A stretch of 64,000 nt of DNA from NCBI GenBank assembly GCA_029067085.1, contig JAIEFE010000020.1, forward strand, positions 62,001 to 126,000, given 5' to 3'. The translations under genes were made by a program, and so were the position numbers. The notes under the pieces were generated by a model. The model was not told where the DNA came from. It was given only the letters and a program-made list of their open reading frames with translations, and did not search any database. Of this stretch, positions 9,421-18,121 are shown piece by piece. This stretch comes from Lachnospiraceae bacterium (GTDB lineage Bacteria > Bacillota > Clostridia > Lachnospirales > Lachnospiraceae). The stretch's first letter is position 1, and each line of letters opens with the position of its first letter.

Positions 9421-9573
9421 GAATTTTTTTAATTTTTTTTGGAAAACTGTTGTTGTTTGTCAGTTAAAAAATATTTAACTCCCATATGTGTAAATTTAAA
9501 GACAACTTGCAATCAATCCCATTCCTTTAAAATACATTCCGCTCTACAGCATTCTGGTAAATACAGCAATACA

Positions 9574-9613
9574 CGTAAAAAGCAGGATATGTCTCATAAA
9601 GGCTTCCTGCTTT
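9574..9613 (-). terminator. intrinsic terminator of the acetyltransferase islet
   Basis: Nine-base stem AAAGCAGGA/TCCTGCTTT with a 17-base loop, followed on the minus strand by TTACGTG; it lies 22 bases after the stop of the 62-residue gene. Confidence 0.6.
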
Positions 9614-9635
9614 AACAACTACTGTATTTAAAATA

Positions 9636-9824
9636 TCAGATTGAAAAATTTCTCACTTCTTCCTGCGAAAGCTCAACCAGCTTTTTTCCACATTGTTTTG
9701 CATATCTTGAAAGTTCAAGTAAATTCACATGACAAGATGGTGCATTAACATATGGATCGGGCTGTTCATAATAGCTTGGGGCAATGACCAAATTTTCCAT
9801 AAATTTAGGCTTCATTCCATTCAT
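9636..9824 (-). CDS. hypothetical protein, 62 residues, partner of the acetyltransferase
   Basis: The start is the ATG at 9822-9824, supported by a strong GGAGGTG site 8 bases upstream that lies inside the end of the acetyltransferase gene. The two coding regions overlap by about 20 bases, so translation is probably coupled. The product (MNGMKPKFMENLVIAPSYY, later a CGKKLVELSQEEVRNF helix) has no recognised domain. A small protein translationally tied to a GNAT enzyme recalls toxin-antitoxin or peptide-modification pairs, but the usual antitoxin DNA-binding domain is absent, so the role is open. Confidence 0.6.
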   Translation of the reverse strand: MNGMKPKFMENLVIAPSYYEQPDPYVNAPSCHVNLLELSRYAKQCGKKLVELSQEEVRNFSI

Positions 9825-10365
9825 AATGATACACCTCCAATAACTTTTTTGCCTGTTCTTCATCAATAAAAAATTGATACTGATGAAGCATTCCTAAATA
9901 TTCTGCATGAAAAACATCAATATAGTGCTTCAGTAGTTCTTCATTGGCAGCAAATCCATGTACTGCCCCTTCATATCCCCATTCAATAGATTTATCTGCT
10001 GCTATAGCAAAGAGATGTCCCCCAACACCAACATACTTTTGACTTCCATACTCATGCATATTATTATGCGGCGCAGTACATGCCCAATGAAGATATACTG
10101 CATGGGAATCTTTATCATTTTTAATTCCAACTAACCCCTGAATCGTGTTATCATCCTTTAATGCCAATGCATATACTTCAACATTTTTTGGTATTTCATT
10201 CCAATTAATATGCCAGCCATTACTTTTCCTGAATTTCTTCAGGTACGCACGGCTCTCTATTTTAAATACTACTGTTTCCTTAATTTCACCAGTCTGTGTA
10301 TCTTTTAAACACGGAACTATGTCATCTATCCAAATATCAATACAACCTTGTTCAATTGATGTCAT
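9805..10365 (-). CDS. GNAT-like N-acetyltransferase
   Basis: The 186-residue protein has the central acetyl-CoA-binding look of the GNAT fold: strand VYALALKDDNTIQGLVGI, then VYLHWACTAPHNN, then a pyrophosphate-loop-like GVGGHLFAIAADKSIEWGYEG and a final GAVHGFAANEELLKHY. Such enzymes transfer acetyl groups to amines of small molecules, peptides or proteins. It lies alone with the 62-residue partner between two displaced spmA fragments, so it is probably what remains of an earlier integrated element. The sequence does not reveal the substrate. Confidence 0.6.
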   Translation of the reverse strand: MTSIEQGCIDIWIDDIVPCLKDTQTGEIKETVVFKIESRAYLKKFRKSNGWHINWNEIPKNVEVYALALKDDNTIQGLVGIKNDKDSHAVYLHWACTAPHNNMHEYGSQKYVGVGGHLFAIAADKSIEWGYEGAVHGFAANEELLKHYIDVFHAEYLGMLHQYQFFIDEEQAKKLLEVYHYEWNEA

Positions 10366-10475
10366 AATAAAGCACCACCTTTAATTTTATTATATCCTAT
10401 AGCATCACCATTTATCAACCCAAGAATCCCCTCCATTACTGCTGCCTCCACGTTTTTATTTTAAAGCTGAGAGTC

Positions 10476-10768
10476 TCACTCTCTCCGCTTTCTATCCTTC
10501 ACCTTACAATACACCACCGCCACCGCCGTACTCACTGCCGTCGCCACAATCGCAGGTGCAATGATCCCTGCCGGATTCACACTGCCATACTGCTGCCGAT
10601 AGGCAATCATATTCACCGGAATCAGCTGTAAAGATGAAATATTTAAAATCAAAAATGTACACATCTCATTACTTGCAACCCGTTCCTTACCGCCTGTACC
10701 ACCATACGCCGGATTCCCCCGCTCCGCCTCCAGCTTCGCCAACTCCTCCATGGCCTTCAAACCCCCTT
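10476..10768 (-). pseudogene. spmA: spmA 3' fragment, copy B (displaced C-terminus)
   Basis: The same C-terminal half of SpmA as copy A begins at the identical codon (GLKAMEELAKLEAERGN), continues to CTFLILNISSLQLIPVN, and ends ATAVSTAVAVVYCKVKDRK before a stop. The copies differ in the linker after AERGN and in the last 25 residues, so they are divergent alleles rather than a fresh duplication. The frame continues 26 codons upstream into AT-rich element sequence without a plausible start. This marks the left end of the large ICE. Confidence 0.75.
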
Positions 10769-10786
10769 GTGTCAAGTTAATGACAC
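10769..10786. other. putative att junction B, left end of the ICE
   Basis: GTGTCA/TGACAC palindrome with centre AGTTAA, adjoining the spmA truncation and lying about 600 bases from the recombinase operon. An inverted-repeat core is usual for large serine recombinase sites. The exact crossover dinucleotide is not determined; the shared GGGGGTTTGAAGGC stretch is the best guess. Confidence 0.5.
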
Positions 10787-10890
10787 GAACTTTTTGAAAA
10801 AATTTTAAAAAAAGAGCATTTTTTGTCATTTTCTGCCATTTTGCCATTTATTTTAGGCATTTCCAGTTCCAGCTTGGTCTATCATGCGAA

Positions 10891-11382
10891 TTATCCTCCT
10901 TCCCGGTCTAACTTGTCCTGCCCTTCCTTTTTAATCTGCTCTGTTCGCTTCACATCCACAAAATGTGTCGCATAGGCTCTTTCAATATCCTCTTTTCCAC
11001 TTTTACTAAATCGAAGTGGGATTACAGGTTTTCGCCCCTGTCCGCTTTTCTTTTTCGTTCCCCACTGTTTATAGTAGCAAAAGGACGGTTTTAAATTGGA
11101 CTTTTCTGCATACTTCCGAATCTGGCTCATAATAAAAGATAGTTTCCTAAGATTACAGGTACAAACTTGCTCTAAATATGAAACTTTCCCATAGCGCCAT
11201 TCTTCATACTTCTGCTTTGAAAGCACTCCCACATCCATAAGCACATCAACGGGAGCTGCGTACCCCCGCTGCTGGCACTGATGATAAACTGCTGAATGTA
11301 CTTTTCCGATCAACTCACTATCTGTCACAGTATCCCCTCCAAAATCAATTTCCCGATTGCTGTTATCAACAACCGGGAACAT
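10891..11382 (-). CDS. hypothetical ICE-end protein, 163 residues
   Basis: A soluble basic protein with the segments GKVHSAVYHQCQQRGYAAP and VLSKQKYEEWRYGKVSYLEQ. The central part could be a small DNA-binding helical domain, and the C-terminus is rich in Lys/Arg. It lies directly downstream of the recombinase operon and next to the element end, the usual position of recombination directionality factors or accessory proteins, so a role in excision is plausible but unproven. The stop-to-start gap from the recombinase gene is only about 20 bases. An AAGGA-type site lies about 11 bases before the chosen ATG. Confidence 0.55.
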   Translation of the reverse strand: MFPVVDNSNREIDFGGDTVTDSELIGKVHSAVYHQCQQRGYAAPVDVLMDVGVLSKQKYEEWRYGKVSYLEQVCTCNLRKLSFIMSQIRKYAEKSNLKPSFCYYKQWGTKKKSGQGRKPVIPLRFSKSGKEDIERAYATHFVDVKRTEQIKKEGQDKLDREGG

Positions 11383-11404
11383 ACCTCTTGTTTTTCCTTA
11401 TTCA

Positions 11405-13054
11405 TCATACCACAGCTTCACTATGTTTTCTATCAGAAACAAAGTTTTCATCTTGAAACTTAAAGACAATCTCAATGCGGTTACTATTATACACATAAAT
11501 CGCATCTATAAGCTGCCTGACAAGTTCTTTTGTAAGGTCTGTAAGATTTTCTTTTCCTTGAAAGAGATTCAATGGACAAGATTTTTCGTCCGGTAACTCT
11601 GTTTCTTCTGATTGACAGGTTTGCAACTCCGTTTTATAAGTTTCTATCAGTTTATTGTTACTTTCTTTCTGTTGCATGAATTTATCAACCTTGATTTCGC
11701 CTTTTGTATAACTTTCATACAGTGAGAAATTCTTATCCGTAAGTTCCTGTATCTTTTCCTGAAGCTGCTTTTTTTTCTCTTGATTTGTTTTGATCCGGTC
11801 ACGAAGCTGCCCCCTATATAATTCCTGCAACTTATCCGCTTCGCCTGCCAACATTGCTTGATGTCTGATTGCAGATAATACAACATCCAAAAGCTCTGCT
11901 TCTTTTATGTTCTCTGGGCAGCACTCTTCCTGCTTGACCTCATAGTAATATCTGCAATAATAAGAAACATTTAATCTGCTTCTCCGCTGCATATTATGTC
12001 TGCAACCACCACATTTTACTAAGCCTTTAATGGGAGAATCCTTACTTCCCCTCCTCCGCTTTTCTCCCTCACAATATACCGTTTTATCCAGCAGCGCCCC
12101 ATCTTCCTTTTCTATCAGTTTCGGAGTACCCTGTTTACCAAAGTCTTTACTATTCACAAGTTCAAACAGTTCCTTCGATATGATTGGCTCATGTGTTCCT
12201 TCGCACACTTTCCATTCATCTTTTGGCAGACACTTCGTTTTTCTTGATCCGACCTCGACAGTTTCCTTCTTGTGAAATACAGTATTGCCTATATACAACT
12301 CATTTCTCAAAATCCTTCCTATTATAGAGCCATTCCACAACTTTTTTTCTCCCCGGTACTTCCATTGATAATCGTAACCTTTTTTCATTGCGTATACCTG
12401 CGGTGTTGGAATGCCTTGATTATTTAGGTATCTTGCTACTTCCGCTTTTACCCCATATTCCGCATACTTTTCAAAAACCATGTGTACAATGGCTGCTGCT
12501 TCCTCGTCTATTATAATGCGGTTATGGTCAGAGGAAGATTTTTTATAACCAAATGCTGCAAAGGTGGCAAGGTAATTTCCCCTCATACGCCTGCCCATCA
12601 GATCATTTTTGATTTTAACGGAATTTTCCTCACTGAAATAATCATACATCAGGTTCTCAAACGCCACATCCATATCCGGTGTTGTCCCAATATAATCTTT
12701 GCTGTCAAAACTGTTATTGACAGCAATAAATCGAATATCCAGTAATGGAAATATCTTCTCAATGTAATTTCCCACTTCAATGTGATTTCTTCCAAAGCGG
12801 GAAAAATCTTTCACAATAATACCATACACTCTACCCGATTTCACATCTTCCAAAAGGTCTTGAATCCCCGGTCTTTCAAAGTTCTTCCCACTGAATCCGT
12901 CATCTACATATTCCTTTATGTCATAACCGGAAAATTCTGGTCTTTGCTCCACGAACCTGCGGAGAATATACCTTTGATTTGTGATACTGTTGCTTTCATC
13001 AACCATATCGCCATCTTCTTTTGACAGCCTTAGATACAATGCCAAAATAATCAT
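11405..13054 (-). CDS. large serine recombinase 1
   Basis: The 549-residue protein has an N-terminal resolvase domain with the nucleophile Ser in LYLRLSKED (residue 10), the SITNQ motif and the conserved VKDFSRFGR arginine motif at about residue 82-92. A recombinase domain follows, then a zinc ribbon (CGGCRHNM ... YYCRYYYE, about 355-380) and a coiled coil (about 410-480). Large serine recombinases cut and rejoin att sites through a covalent phosphoserine and drive ICE insertion and excision. The start is the ATG at 13052-13054 with GGAGG upstream; it lies 4 bases after the stop of recombinase 2. Confidence 0.9.
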   Translation of the reverse strand: MIILALYLRLSKEDGDMVDESNSITNQRYILRRFVEQRPEFSGYDIKEYVDDGFSGKNFERPGIQDLLEDVKSGRVYGIIVKDFSRFGRNHIEVGNYIEKIFPLLDIRFIAVNNSFDSKDYIGTTPDMDVAFENLMYDYFSEENSVKIKNDLMGRRMRGNYLATFAAFGYKKSSSDHNRIIIDEEAAAIVHMVFEKYAEYGVKAEVARYLNNQGIPTPQVYAMKKGYDYQWKYRGEKKLWNGSIIGRILRNELYIGNTVFHKKETVEVGSRKTKCLPKDEWKVCEGTHEPIISKELFELVNSKDFGKQGTPKLIEKEDGALLDKTVYCEGEKRRRGSKDSPIKGLVKCGGCRHNMQRRSRLNVSYYCRYYYEVKQEECCPENIKEAELLDVVLSAIRHQAMLAGEADKLQELYRGQLRDRIKTNQEKKKQLQEKIQELTDKNFSLYESYTKGEIKVDKFMQQKESNNKLIETYKTELQTCQSEETELPDEKSCPLNLFQGKENLTDLTKELVRQLIDAIYVYNSNRIEIVFKFQDENFVSDRKHSEAVV

Positions 13055-13058
13055 TAAG

Positions 13059-14741
13059 TTACACCTCCTTCCGCATCCAGTTTTCGAGAAGATTAAAGCA
13101 ATCCTGATACTTTAGCTTTACTTCCACTCTGTTATCTGCATAAAACTCTATTCTTTCAATACAGATTTCGACCATTGTTTCAGTCAATTTCTTTGTATTT
13201 TGAAAACGAATCCAATCAGACACCAATTTTTGTAATGCCGCCTGACATTTCCTTATTCTTTTTACCTCTTTGACATACCTATTCTCCTGTTGGTTATATA
13301 GTTCTATATTCTGGTGATATACACTTTTATATTGTAGAAATGCAGCTTGTGGAATACCACCCTCTGCATAATCACAATATTTCTGCATATATTCCTGTTC
13401 TAAAAGATTCCTTGCATTGACAACTTTCTGTCTTTTCAATTCTGTCTGTTTCAAATTTTCCTCAAAGGAATACTGAACATCTTTCTCAACCTGTTTCTTT
13501 ATTCCTTTTATGAAACTTAAATGCTTTTGTATCGTAGTATAAAGAATATCGCACAATACATTCTCAGCAATACTCCTTGCATCGCATAGGTCATTATAGT
13601 TTCTATGTGTGCTGCATCTAAAAATCTTATACTGCTCTTTTTTTCCATTTATAAAGCGATATTCGCCTACCCTGACCATATTTGCCTTGCATGATCCACA
13701 AAACAGTTTTCCTTGAAATATATTTTTTTCATAAGCAATAAGCTGTCTGCCACAAGATGAATCCTGTTTTTTTCCTTTTGGCTGGCTTAATATCTTCTGG
13801 ACATCTTCAAACACCTGCCTGTCAATAATTGGCTCATGATTATTCTCAATGACAATCTGTTCATGTTCCGGCACCGGACTTGCTTTTTTTCCTGCAAAAA
13901 AACTCTGCTCCGACTTGTGCCTTATAACACTGCCTATATATACAGGATTTTCCAAAATTCTTTTGATTGTGGAATAATGCCATACTTTTAATTCATCTTC
14001 CGGCTTCCGGTATACGCTGCCGGTTTGAATGTACTGTCCCGGTGTCTGAACACAATTCTTATACAGCCATCTGCTTATTGTATAATTGGAAATTCCCTGA
14101 CTGCACTGCCTGAACATCTCCTGCACAATCGGGGCTGTCTGTTCACATATGACATAGTTTGTGCCGCTTTCATTCATCTGGTATCCATATGGAATTGTAG
14201 CACTGCGGTAAAATATCCCCTTTTCCTGTTTCATTCGGAATGTACTTCCGACTTTTTTGGAAATATCCTTTGCATACATTTCATGCATAAGGTTTTTGAG
14301 GGATATAAGCAACAGTTCCCGGCTACAATTCTCATCAGCACTGTCATACCTGTCAACAATGGATATGAAACGGACTCCCAAAAACGGGAATACCTTCTCA
14401 ATGTAGTTTCCGGCTTCTATATACTCCCTTCCAAACCTAGATAAATCTTTGACAATAACACAATTGATGATTCCGGCTTTTAAATCAGCTATCATTCTGC
14501 TAAATGCCGGACGTGAAAAGTCCGTTCCTGTTTTCCCATCATCGACATACTCTCTCACTATGTTCAAATCAGGGAATCTGCTAACAAATTCCTGTGCTAG
14601 CTTTCTTTGATTTTCCAAAGAATCACTCCCTGTATAGTCACTGTCAACAGAAAGTCTTAGATAATTACCAACATCATATTTTTCAGGAGTTTTCTTTACC
14701 TGTGCAGATTTTTTTAAATACCTGTCTGCTGTCCTAGCCAT
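13059..14741 (-). CDS. large serine recombinase 2
   Basis: The start is the ATG at 14739-14741 (MARTADRYLKKSAQ), with a GGAGG site about 9 bases upstream. It overlaps the stop of recombinase 3 by 8 bases (ATGGCTAG), so translation is coupled. The 560-residue protein has the catalytic NYLRLSVDSD motif, SLENQ, VKDLSRFGRE, a recombinase domain, a zinc ribbon (CGSCKANM), and a long coiled coil near the C-terminus. It is diverged from recombinases 1 and 3, so it is a separate subunit rather than a recent duplicate. Different paralogues may act together or serve insertion and excision separately. Confidence 0.9.
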   Translation of the reverse strand: MARTADRYLKKSAQVKKTPEKYDVGNYLRLSVDSDYTGSDSLENQRKLAQEFVSRFPDLNIVREYVDDGKTGTDFSRPAFSRMIADLKAGIINCVIVKDLSRFGREYIEAGNYIEKVFPFLGVRFISIVDRYDSADENCSRELLLISLKNLMHEMYAKDISKKVGSTFRMKQEKGIFYRSATIPYGYQMNESGTNYVICEQTAPIVQEMFRQCSQGISNYTISRWLYKNCVQTPGQYIQTGSVYRKPEDELKVWHYSTIKRILENPVYIGSVIRHKSEQSFFAGKKASPVPEHEQIVIENNHEPIIDRQVFEDVQKILSQPKGKKQDSSCGRQLIAYEKNIFQGKLFCGSCKANMVRVGEYRFINGKKEQYKIFRCSTHRNYNDLCDARSIAENVLCDILYTTIQKHLSFIKGIKKQVEKDVQYSFEENLKQTELKRQKVVNARNLLEQEYMQKYCDYAEGGIPQAAFLQYKSVYHQNIELYNQQENRYVKEVKRIRKCQAALQKLVSDWIRFQNTKKLTETMVEICIERIEFYADNRVEVKLKYQDCFNLLENWMRKEV

Positions 14742-16437
14742 TGCTGTCCACCTCCTCCATAAGACCAAGAGAACCGCAGTTCCCCGGAAGCGTCCCAACA
14801 ATCTTGCATAGCGTTTCATATTCGTCCTGATACTTAAAAGTAATTTCAAGCCTGTTTTCTTCATAAACAGTAATTTTTTCTACCAAAGACAGCACTGTGC
14901 TTCTATCTAAAGATGTGATATTGCCCGTCTTAGTGAAAGTTTCAATCCATTCATTTGCAAACAAACCCTCTTTAAAGACCGTTTCTATTTCTTCCTGCAA
15001 TTTCCTGATAGTTTCTTCTATTTCCGCACATTTACGGGCAAAACTGCCTTTAAACTGCTCATATTCCTTTGCAGAAATAACCCCTTCTGCAAGATCTCTA
15101 TGTAAAGCCATTTCCACCCTTTTGCACTGATCCAGCTCATTATATTTTGCAAGGATTTCCTTGTCATTTGCCACTACATCATCATAGTTGATTTCTCTAT
15201 TTTTGATTGTGTTTAAAAGTTCATCCAGTTTGGCAACTTGTTCGATATGCCTCCTGATTGCATCAAGTAGAATATCTTCTATTACTGACTGTCCTATGCT
15301 GTGACGGCTGCACCCTTTTCCTTTATTATAAGTAGCACATATGTAGTATACGCTCTGTTTATCTTTATATCTATTGCAGCGTCTTACCATGCTTCTTCCA
15401 CATTCTCCACAGAACATTAAACCCGAAAGCATAAATAAAGTTTCTTCATCTGGTGATTTACGGGTATCAAGATTCATGAGTTTGGCAACATTCTCAAAAT
15501 CAACCTTACTGATAATTGCTTCGTGTGTATTTTCTTTTACTGACCACTCAGATTCAGGTTTGTCAACAACCTTATCCAATTTGTAGTTGACTTTTTCACG
15601 TTTTCCCTGTTCAAGCACCCCGATATAAATTCTGTTTTTTAGTATGCGGCTTACAGCTACTGACGACCATTTTGCTTTTCTATTTTTTTGAAAACCGCTT
15701 TTATAATTCCCCCCAAGCTGCTTTTTGTACTCGGAAGGAGCAGCTACACCAAGCCCATTGAGCTTCTCTGCTATTGCTGCAGAACTTAACCCTTTCAATT
15801 TCCAGTCAAAAATCTTGCGTACAATGTCAGCGGCATACTCATCTGGTATGATTTTATTCTTATCTGTTTCCAGCTTCTTATAACCATATGCAACATGAGA
15901 ACCAATATACAGCCCGTTCTCACGCATAACCTCTTGATGACTTCTTACTTTCCCGGATATATCCCGGCTATAATTGTCATTAACAAAATTTTTGACGGGA
16001 ATTAACAAGTTTACATCGCTCTGTGTTGCTGTCAAACTGTCAAAATGATCCAGCACCGACACAAACCGGACATTAAATGACGGAAAAATCTTTCTCACAT
16101 AACGTCCGGAATCAATATAATCACGCCCTAATCTTGATAAATCCTTTACAATAACCATATTTACCTTGCCACTGTAAATATCTTCACACATACGTTGAAA
16201 ATTTGGACGCTCAAAATTAAGTCCCGTATAGCCATCATCTATATAAATGTCATAAAGGGTAACATCCGGCATAGACTCTAATGTTTTTAGTATCAATGCC
16301 TTTTGATTGGCAATGCTGTTACTTTCTTTCTTGTCCTTTACTGCCCGTAAATCTTCATCTTCTTTTGACAGACGCAGGTACACAGCAACCATATAAGATA
16401 TGAATGAATTATTATTTTTCACAGAAAAATTATTCAT
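14734..16437 (-). CDS. large serine recombinase 3, first gene of the operon
   Basis: The 567-residue protein starts at the ATG at 16435-16437 with AGGAGG upstream. It contains MVAVYLRLSKEDEDL (catalytic Ser near residue 24), SIANQ, a VKDLSRLGRDY motif, a recombinase domain (VSRILKNRIYIG), a zinc ribbon (CGECGRSMVRR) and a coiled-coil tail. All residues expected for activity are present. Upstream, a TTGGAC box and a TAGACT box 18 bases apart could be the operon promoter (about 16514-16543). It is the promoter-proximal member of three coupled recombinase genes. Confidence 0.9.
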   Translation of the reverse strand: MNNFSVKNNNSFISYMVAVYLRLSKEDEDLRAVKDKKESNSIANQKALILKTLESMPDVTLYDIYIDDGYTGLNFERPNFQRMCEDIYSGKVNMVIVKDLSRLGRDYIDSGRYVRKIFPSFNVRFVSVLDHFDSLTATQSDVNLLIPVKNFVNDNYSRDISGKVRSHQEVMRENGLYIGSHVAYGYKKLETDKNKIIPDEYAADIVRKIFDWKLKGLSSAAIAEKLNGLGVAAPSEYKKQLGGNYKSGFQKNRKAKWSSVAVSRILKNRIYIGVLEQGKREKVNYKLDKVVDKPESEWSVKENTHEAIISKVDFENVAKLMNLDTRKSPDEETLFMLSGLMFCGECGRSMVRRCNRYKDKQSVYYICATYNKGKGCSRHSIGQSVIEDILLDAIRRHIEQVAKLDELLNTIKNREINYDDVVANDKEILAKYNELDQCKRVEMALHRDLAEGVISAKEYEQFKGSFARKCAEIEETIRKLQEEIETVFKEGLFANEWIETFTKTGNITSLDRSTVLSLVEKITVYEENRLEITFKYQDEYETLCKIVGTLPGNCGSLGLMEEVDSNG

Positions 16438-16556
16438 ACTATTTCCTCCTAATTTTATAGTGCTGATATAACCATAAAATCAGGGTTCCACATATGAATT
16501 TAGTCCTGAATATAGTCTAGCACAAAGTTCTGCATTTGTCCAATAAATACGCAATT

Positions 16557-16808
16557 TTATACAGCACTGGCAGTTTTTAGTATTAGTTCCTGTAACCGAT
16601 CAGTGAGCGTAACCGTAGTATCTTCAAATCCTATCTTAACAATATATTCTCCATATCTGTAACAATAAGGGTTTTTAATTTGCTCAAGATAATCCTCTAT
16701 CTGTCCTTCCCTGTTTTTTCTTTTATTTACTTCCACCTCCCTTATGTCTGCAAGTTCCTCACGCTTAACCGTCCTCACATCTACATTCTTCATTTCTTCT
16801 ATACTCAA
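16557..16808 (-). CDS. DUF6870-like small ICE protein
   Basis: The protein is 83 residues if it starts at the TTG at 16806-16808 (MSIEEMKNVDVRTVKREEL). That start is chosen because an AGAGGTG site lies about 8 bases before it; the longer frame has no such site. The ending, IKNPYCYRYGEYIVKIGFED followed by TLTDRLQELI, fits a family of short proteins found near integrases of Firmicute conjugative elements, which I recall as DUF6870. It is a likely accessory or regulatory factor. Nothing enzymatic is visible. Confidence 0.65.
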   Translation of the reverse strand: MSIEEMKNVDVRTVKREELADIREVEVNKRKNREGQIEDYLEQIKNPYCYRYGEYIVKIGFEDTTVTLTDRLQELILKTASAV

Positions 16809-16908
16809 TGTGCATACACCTCTTTCAACTTTCCACAATTCATTATATTGACATCTGCCTGTCCTATATGTATCCATGTCCACGTCACTCAAATATATTT
16901 TTTACTTG

Positions 16909-16963
16909 GTATGTCTACCAATAAAAATCCACACTGCGAATGGACTTTTATTGATAGGCATAC
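16909..16963. repeat. 23-base inverted repeat with 9-base loop
   Basis: Arms 16909-16931 and 16941-16963 match at 20 of 23 positions, with loop CACTGCGAA. No T-run follows on either strand, so it is not a normal terminator. It lies between the DUF6870-like gene and the next small frame, and could be a protein-binding site or RNA hairpin. Confidence 0.6.
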
Positions 16964-17060
16964 TAAAAATATCCTCACAGGTGGCAGGCGGGAACTCTGC
17001 CCACATTGGACTTACACCATCATCTCTCTATGTGACTGACTACCGTCAGAAGTATCATTA

Positions 17061-17291
17061 TCACGAAACTGCTTCTTCGCCAATAGAACTCCCACTTCCT
17101 AATTTCAGGAAGTTTTCTACTCCAACACTGATATTTTCCGCTCGTGCCTTTGCTTCAACATTATAAAATGCTTCTTCACTTTCAATCCCATACTGGGACA
17201 GACAGTCGTAGCGTATCTGTTGCATAGCTACACAGTTTCTCACGTCCTGTGAGGTTATTGCATATTCAGTTGTCAAGGTACATCTGCACAT
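17061..17291 (-). CDS. hypothetical small protein of the ICE regulatory block
   Basis: A frame of up to 76 residues; the conserved-looking part is MQQIRYDCLSQYGIESEEAF and EAKARAENISVGVENFLKLG. The real start is unclear, because the internal ATG (MQQIRY) has only a distant AGGA and the first ATG is placed too close to a GGAG. It lies in the same orientation between the HTH gene and the DUF6870-like gene. Small proteins in this position in Tn916-like elements are often regulators, but nothing here shows a domain. Confidence 0.35.
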   Translation of the reverse strand: MCRCTLTTEYAITSQDVRNCVAMQQIRYDCLSQYGIESEEAFYNVEAKARAENISVGVENFLKLGSGSSIGEEAVS

Positions 17292-17332
17292 ACTCCGGTC
17301 AGCCAGCGGAAAGGGACACCGCCAACCTTCTG

Positions 17333-17572
17333 TTATGCAACTTCAAAAGCCAATATCTTTGTAATCAGCTTTGTTTCTAATCTGCGACGTAAAGTTTCAT
17401 CAACACAGTAATGCGGATTGCCGCATTCGTCATAGAGCCTTCTTGTAGCCAGAGCTGCAATATAACCCTCATAATGTTTCAGAACCTTATTGATTGCTTC
17501 CACATCGCCGGAAGCCGCTGCCGCTATGATATGGTAGGGCAGCAATTTTGAACACTTACTTGATTTCTCCAT
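17333..17572 (-). CDS. conjugative-element helix-turn-helix protein (Tn916 Orf8-like)
   Basis: The 79-residue protein contains LPYHIIAAAASGDVEAINKVLKHY and ends LRRRLETKLITKILAF, the pattern of the short helix-turn-helix proteins encoded next to the sigma-like gene in Tn916-family elements. They are thought to help regulate transfer gene expression. It overlaps the 3' end of the sigma-factor gene by 17 bases, so the two are translated from one message. Confidence 0.75.
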   Translation of the reverse strand: MEKSSKCSKLLPYHIIAAAASGDVEAINKVLKHYEGYIAALATRRLYDECGNPHYCVDETLRRRLETKLITKILAFEVA

Positions 17573-17996
17573 TTCTGATACCTTCCATAATCTTTTTTAA
17601 TGCTTGAAGTGAGCTGACACGATGATGATGAATGGTACTCCTGACCAGATTCATGTGCTTTGCAATTTCCGTATCTGACATATCCATGAAAAAAGACAGC
17701 AGAATGACATTCCGCTTTTTCTCCGGCAGATACTTCAATGCTTCGCCAATAAGCTCGTCCTTTACCTCAATGTCATAATCAAGGACACGAAACATTTCTG
17801 ATTCCGCTATGTACTCGTCCACAGTATTCAACCGATTCAACTCCTCCTCTGGCACTTGTGATAAAGAAATTTCGTGCCTGCCCCGGTACTCCATTTCCTT
17901 TTCGTAGTTGACTTTTTCACCATGCAATACCATTTTGCAGAAACTGTCAAACTGATGCCTGACCGTCTGCTTTTTCTCGGAAGAAGATTGCTCCAT
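17556..17996 (-). CDS. sigma-70-family factor of the ICE (Tn916 Orf7-like)
   Basis: The 146-residue protein has a sigma region 4 at about residues 85-140: EALKYLPEKKRNVILLSFFMDMSDTEIAKHMNLVRSTIHHH, with a helix-turn-helix at the end. Region 2 is weak or absent, as usual for this class. Related proteins in Tn916-like elements direct expression of conjugation genes. The start at 17996 follows an AAGGAGGTG site. An attenuator-like hairpin lies in the leader about 130-170 bases upstream, so the gene may be controlled by transcription read-through. Confidence 0.8.
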   Translation of the reverse strand: MEQSSSEKKQTVRHQFDSFCKMVLHGEKVNYEKEMEYRGRHEISLSQVPEEELNRLNTVDEYIAESEMFRVLDYDIEVKDELIGEALKYLPEKKRNVILLSFFMDMSDTEIAKHMNLVRSTIHHHRVSSLQALKKIMEGIRNGEIK

Positions 17997-18121
17997 AAGA
18001 GTTCACCTCCTTCCGTATCCAAATGGAACAGAGTGAAATAGTTCTCCCTTTCACTCCATATCCCAATTGGGAGTAGGTAAAGCGTCGAAAACTCTCCAAC
18101 TTTTTGAAAAAGTTTTCAAAT

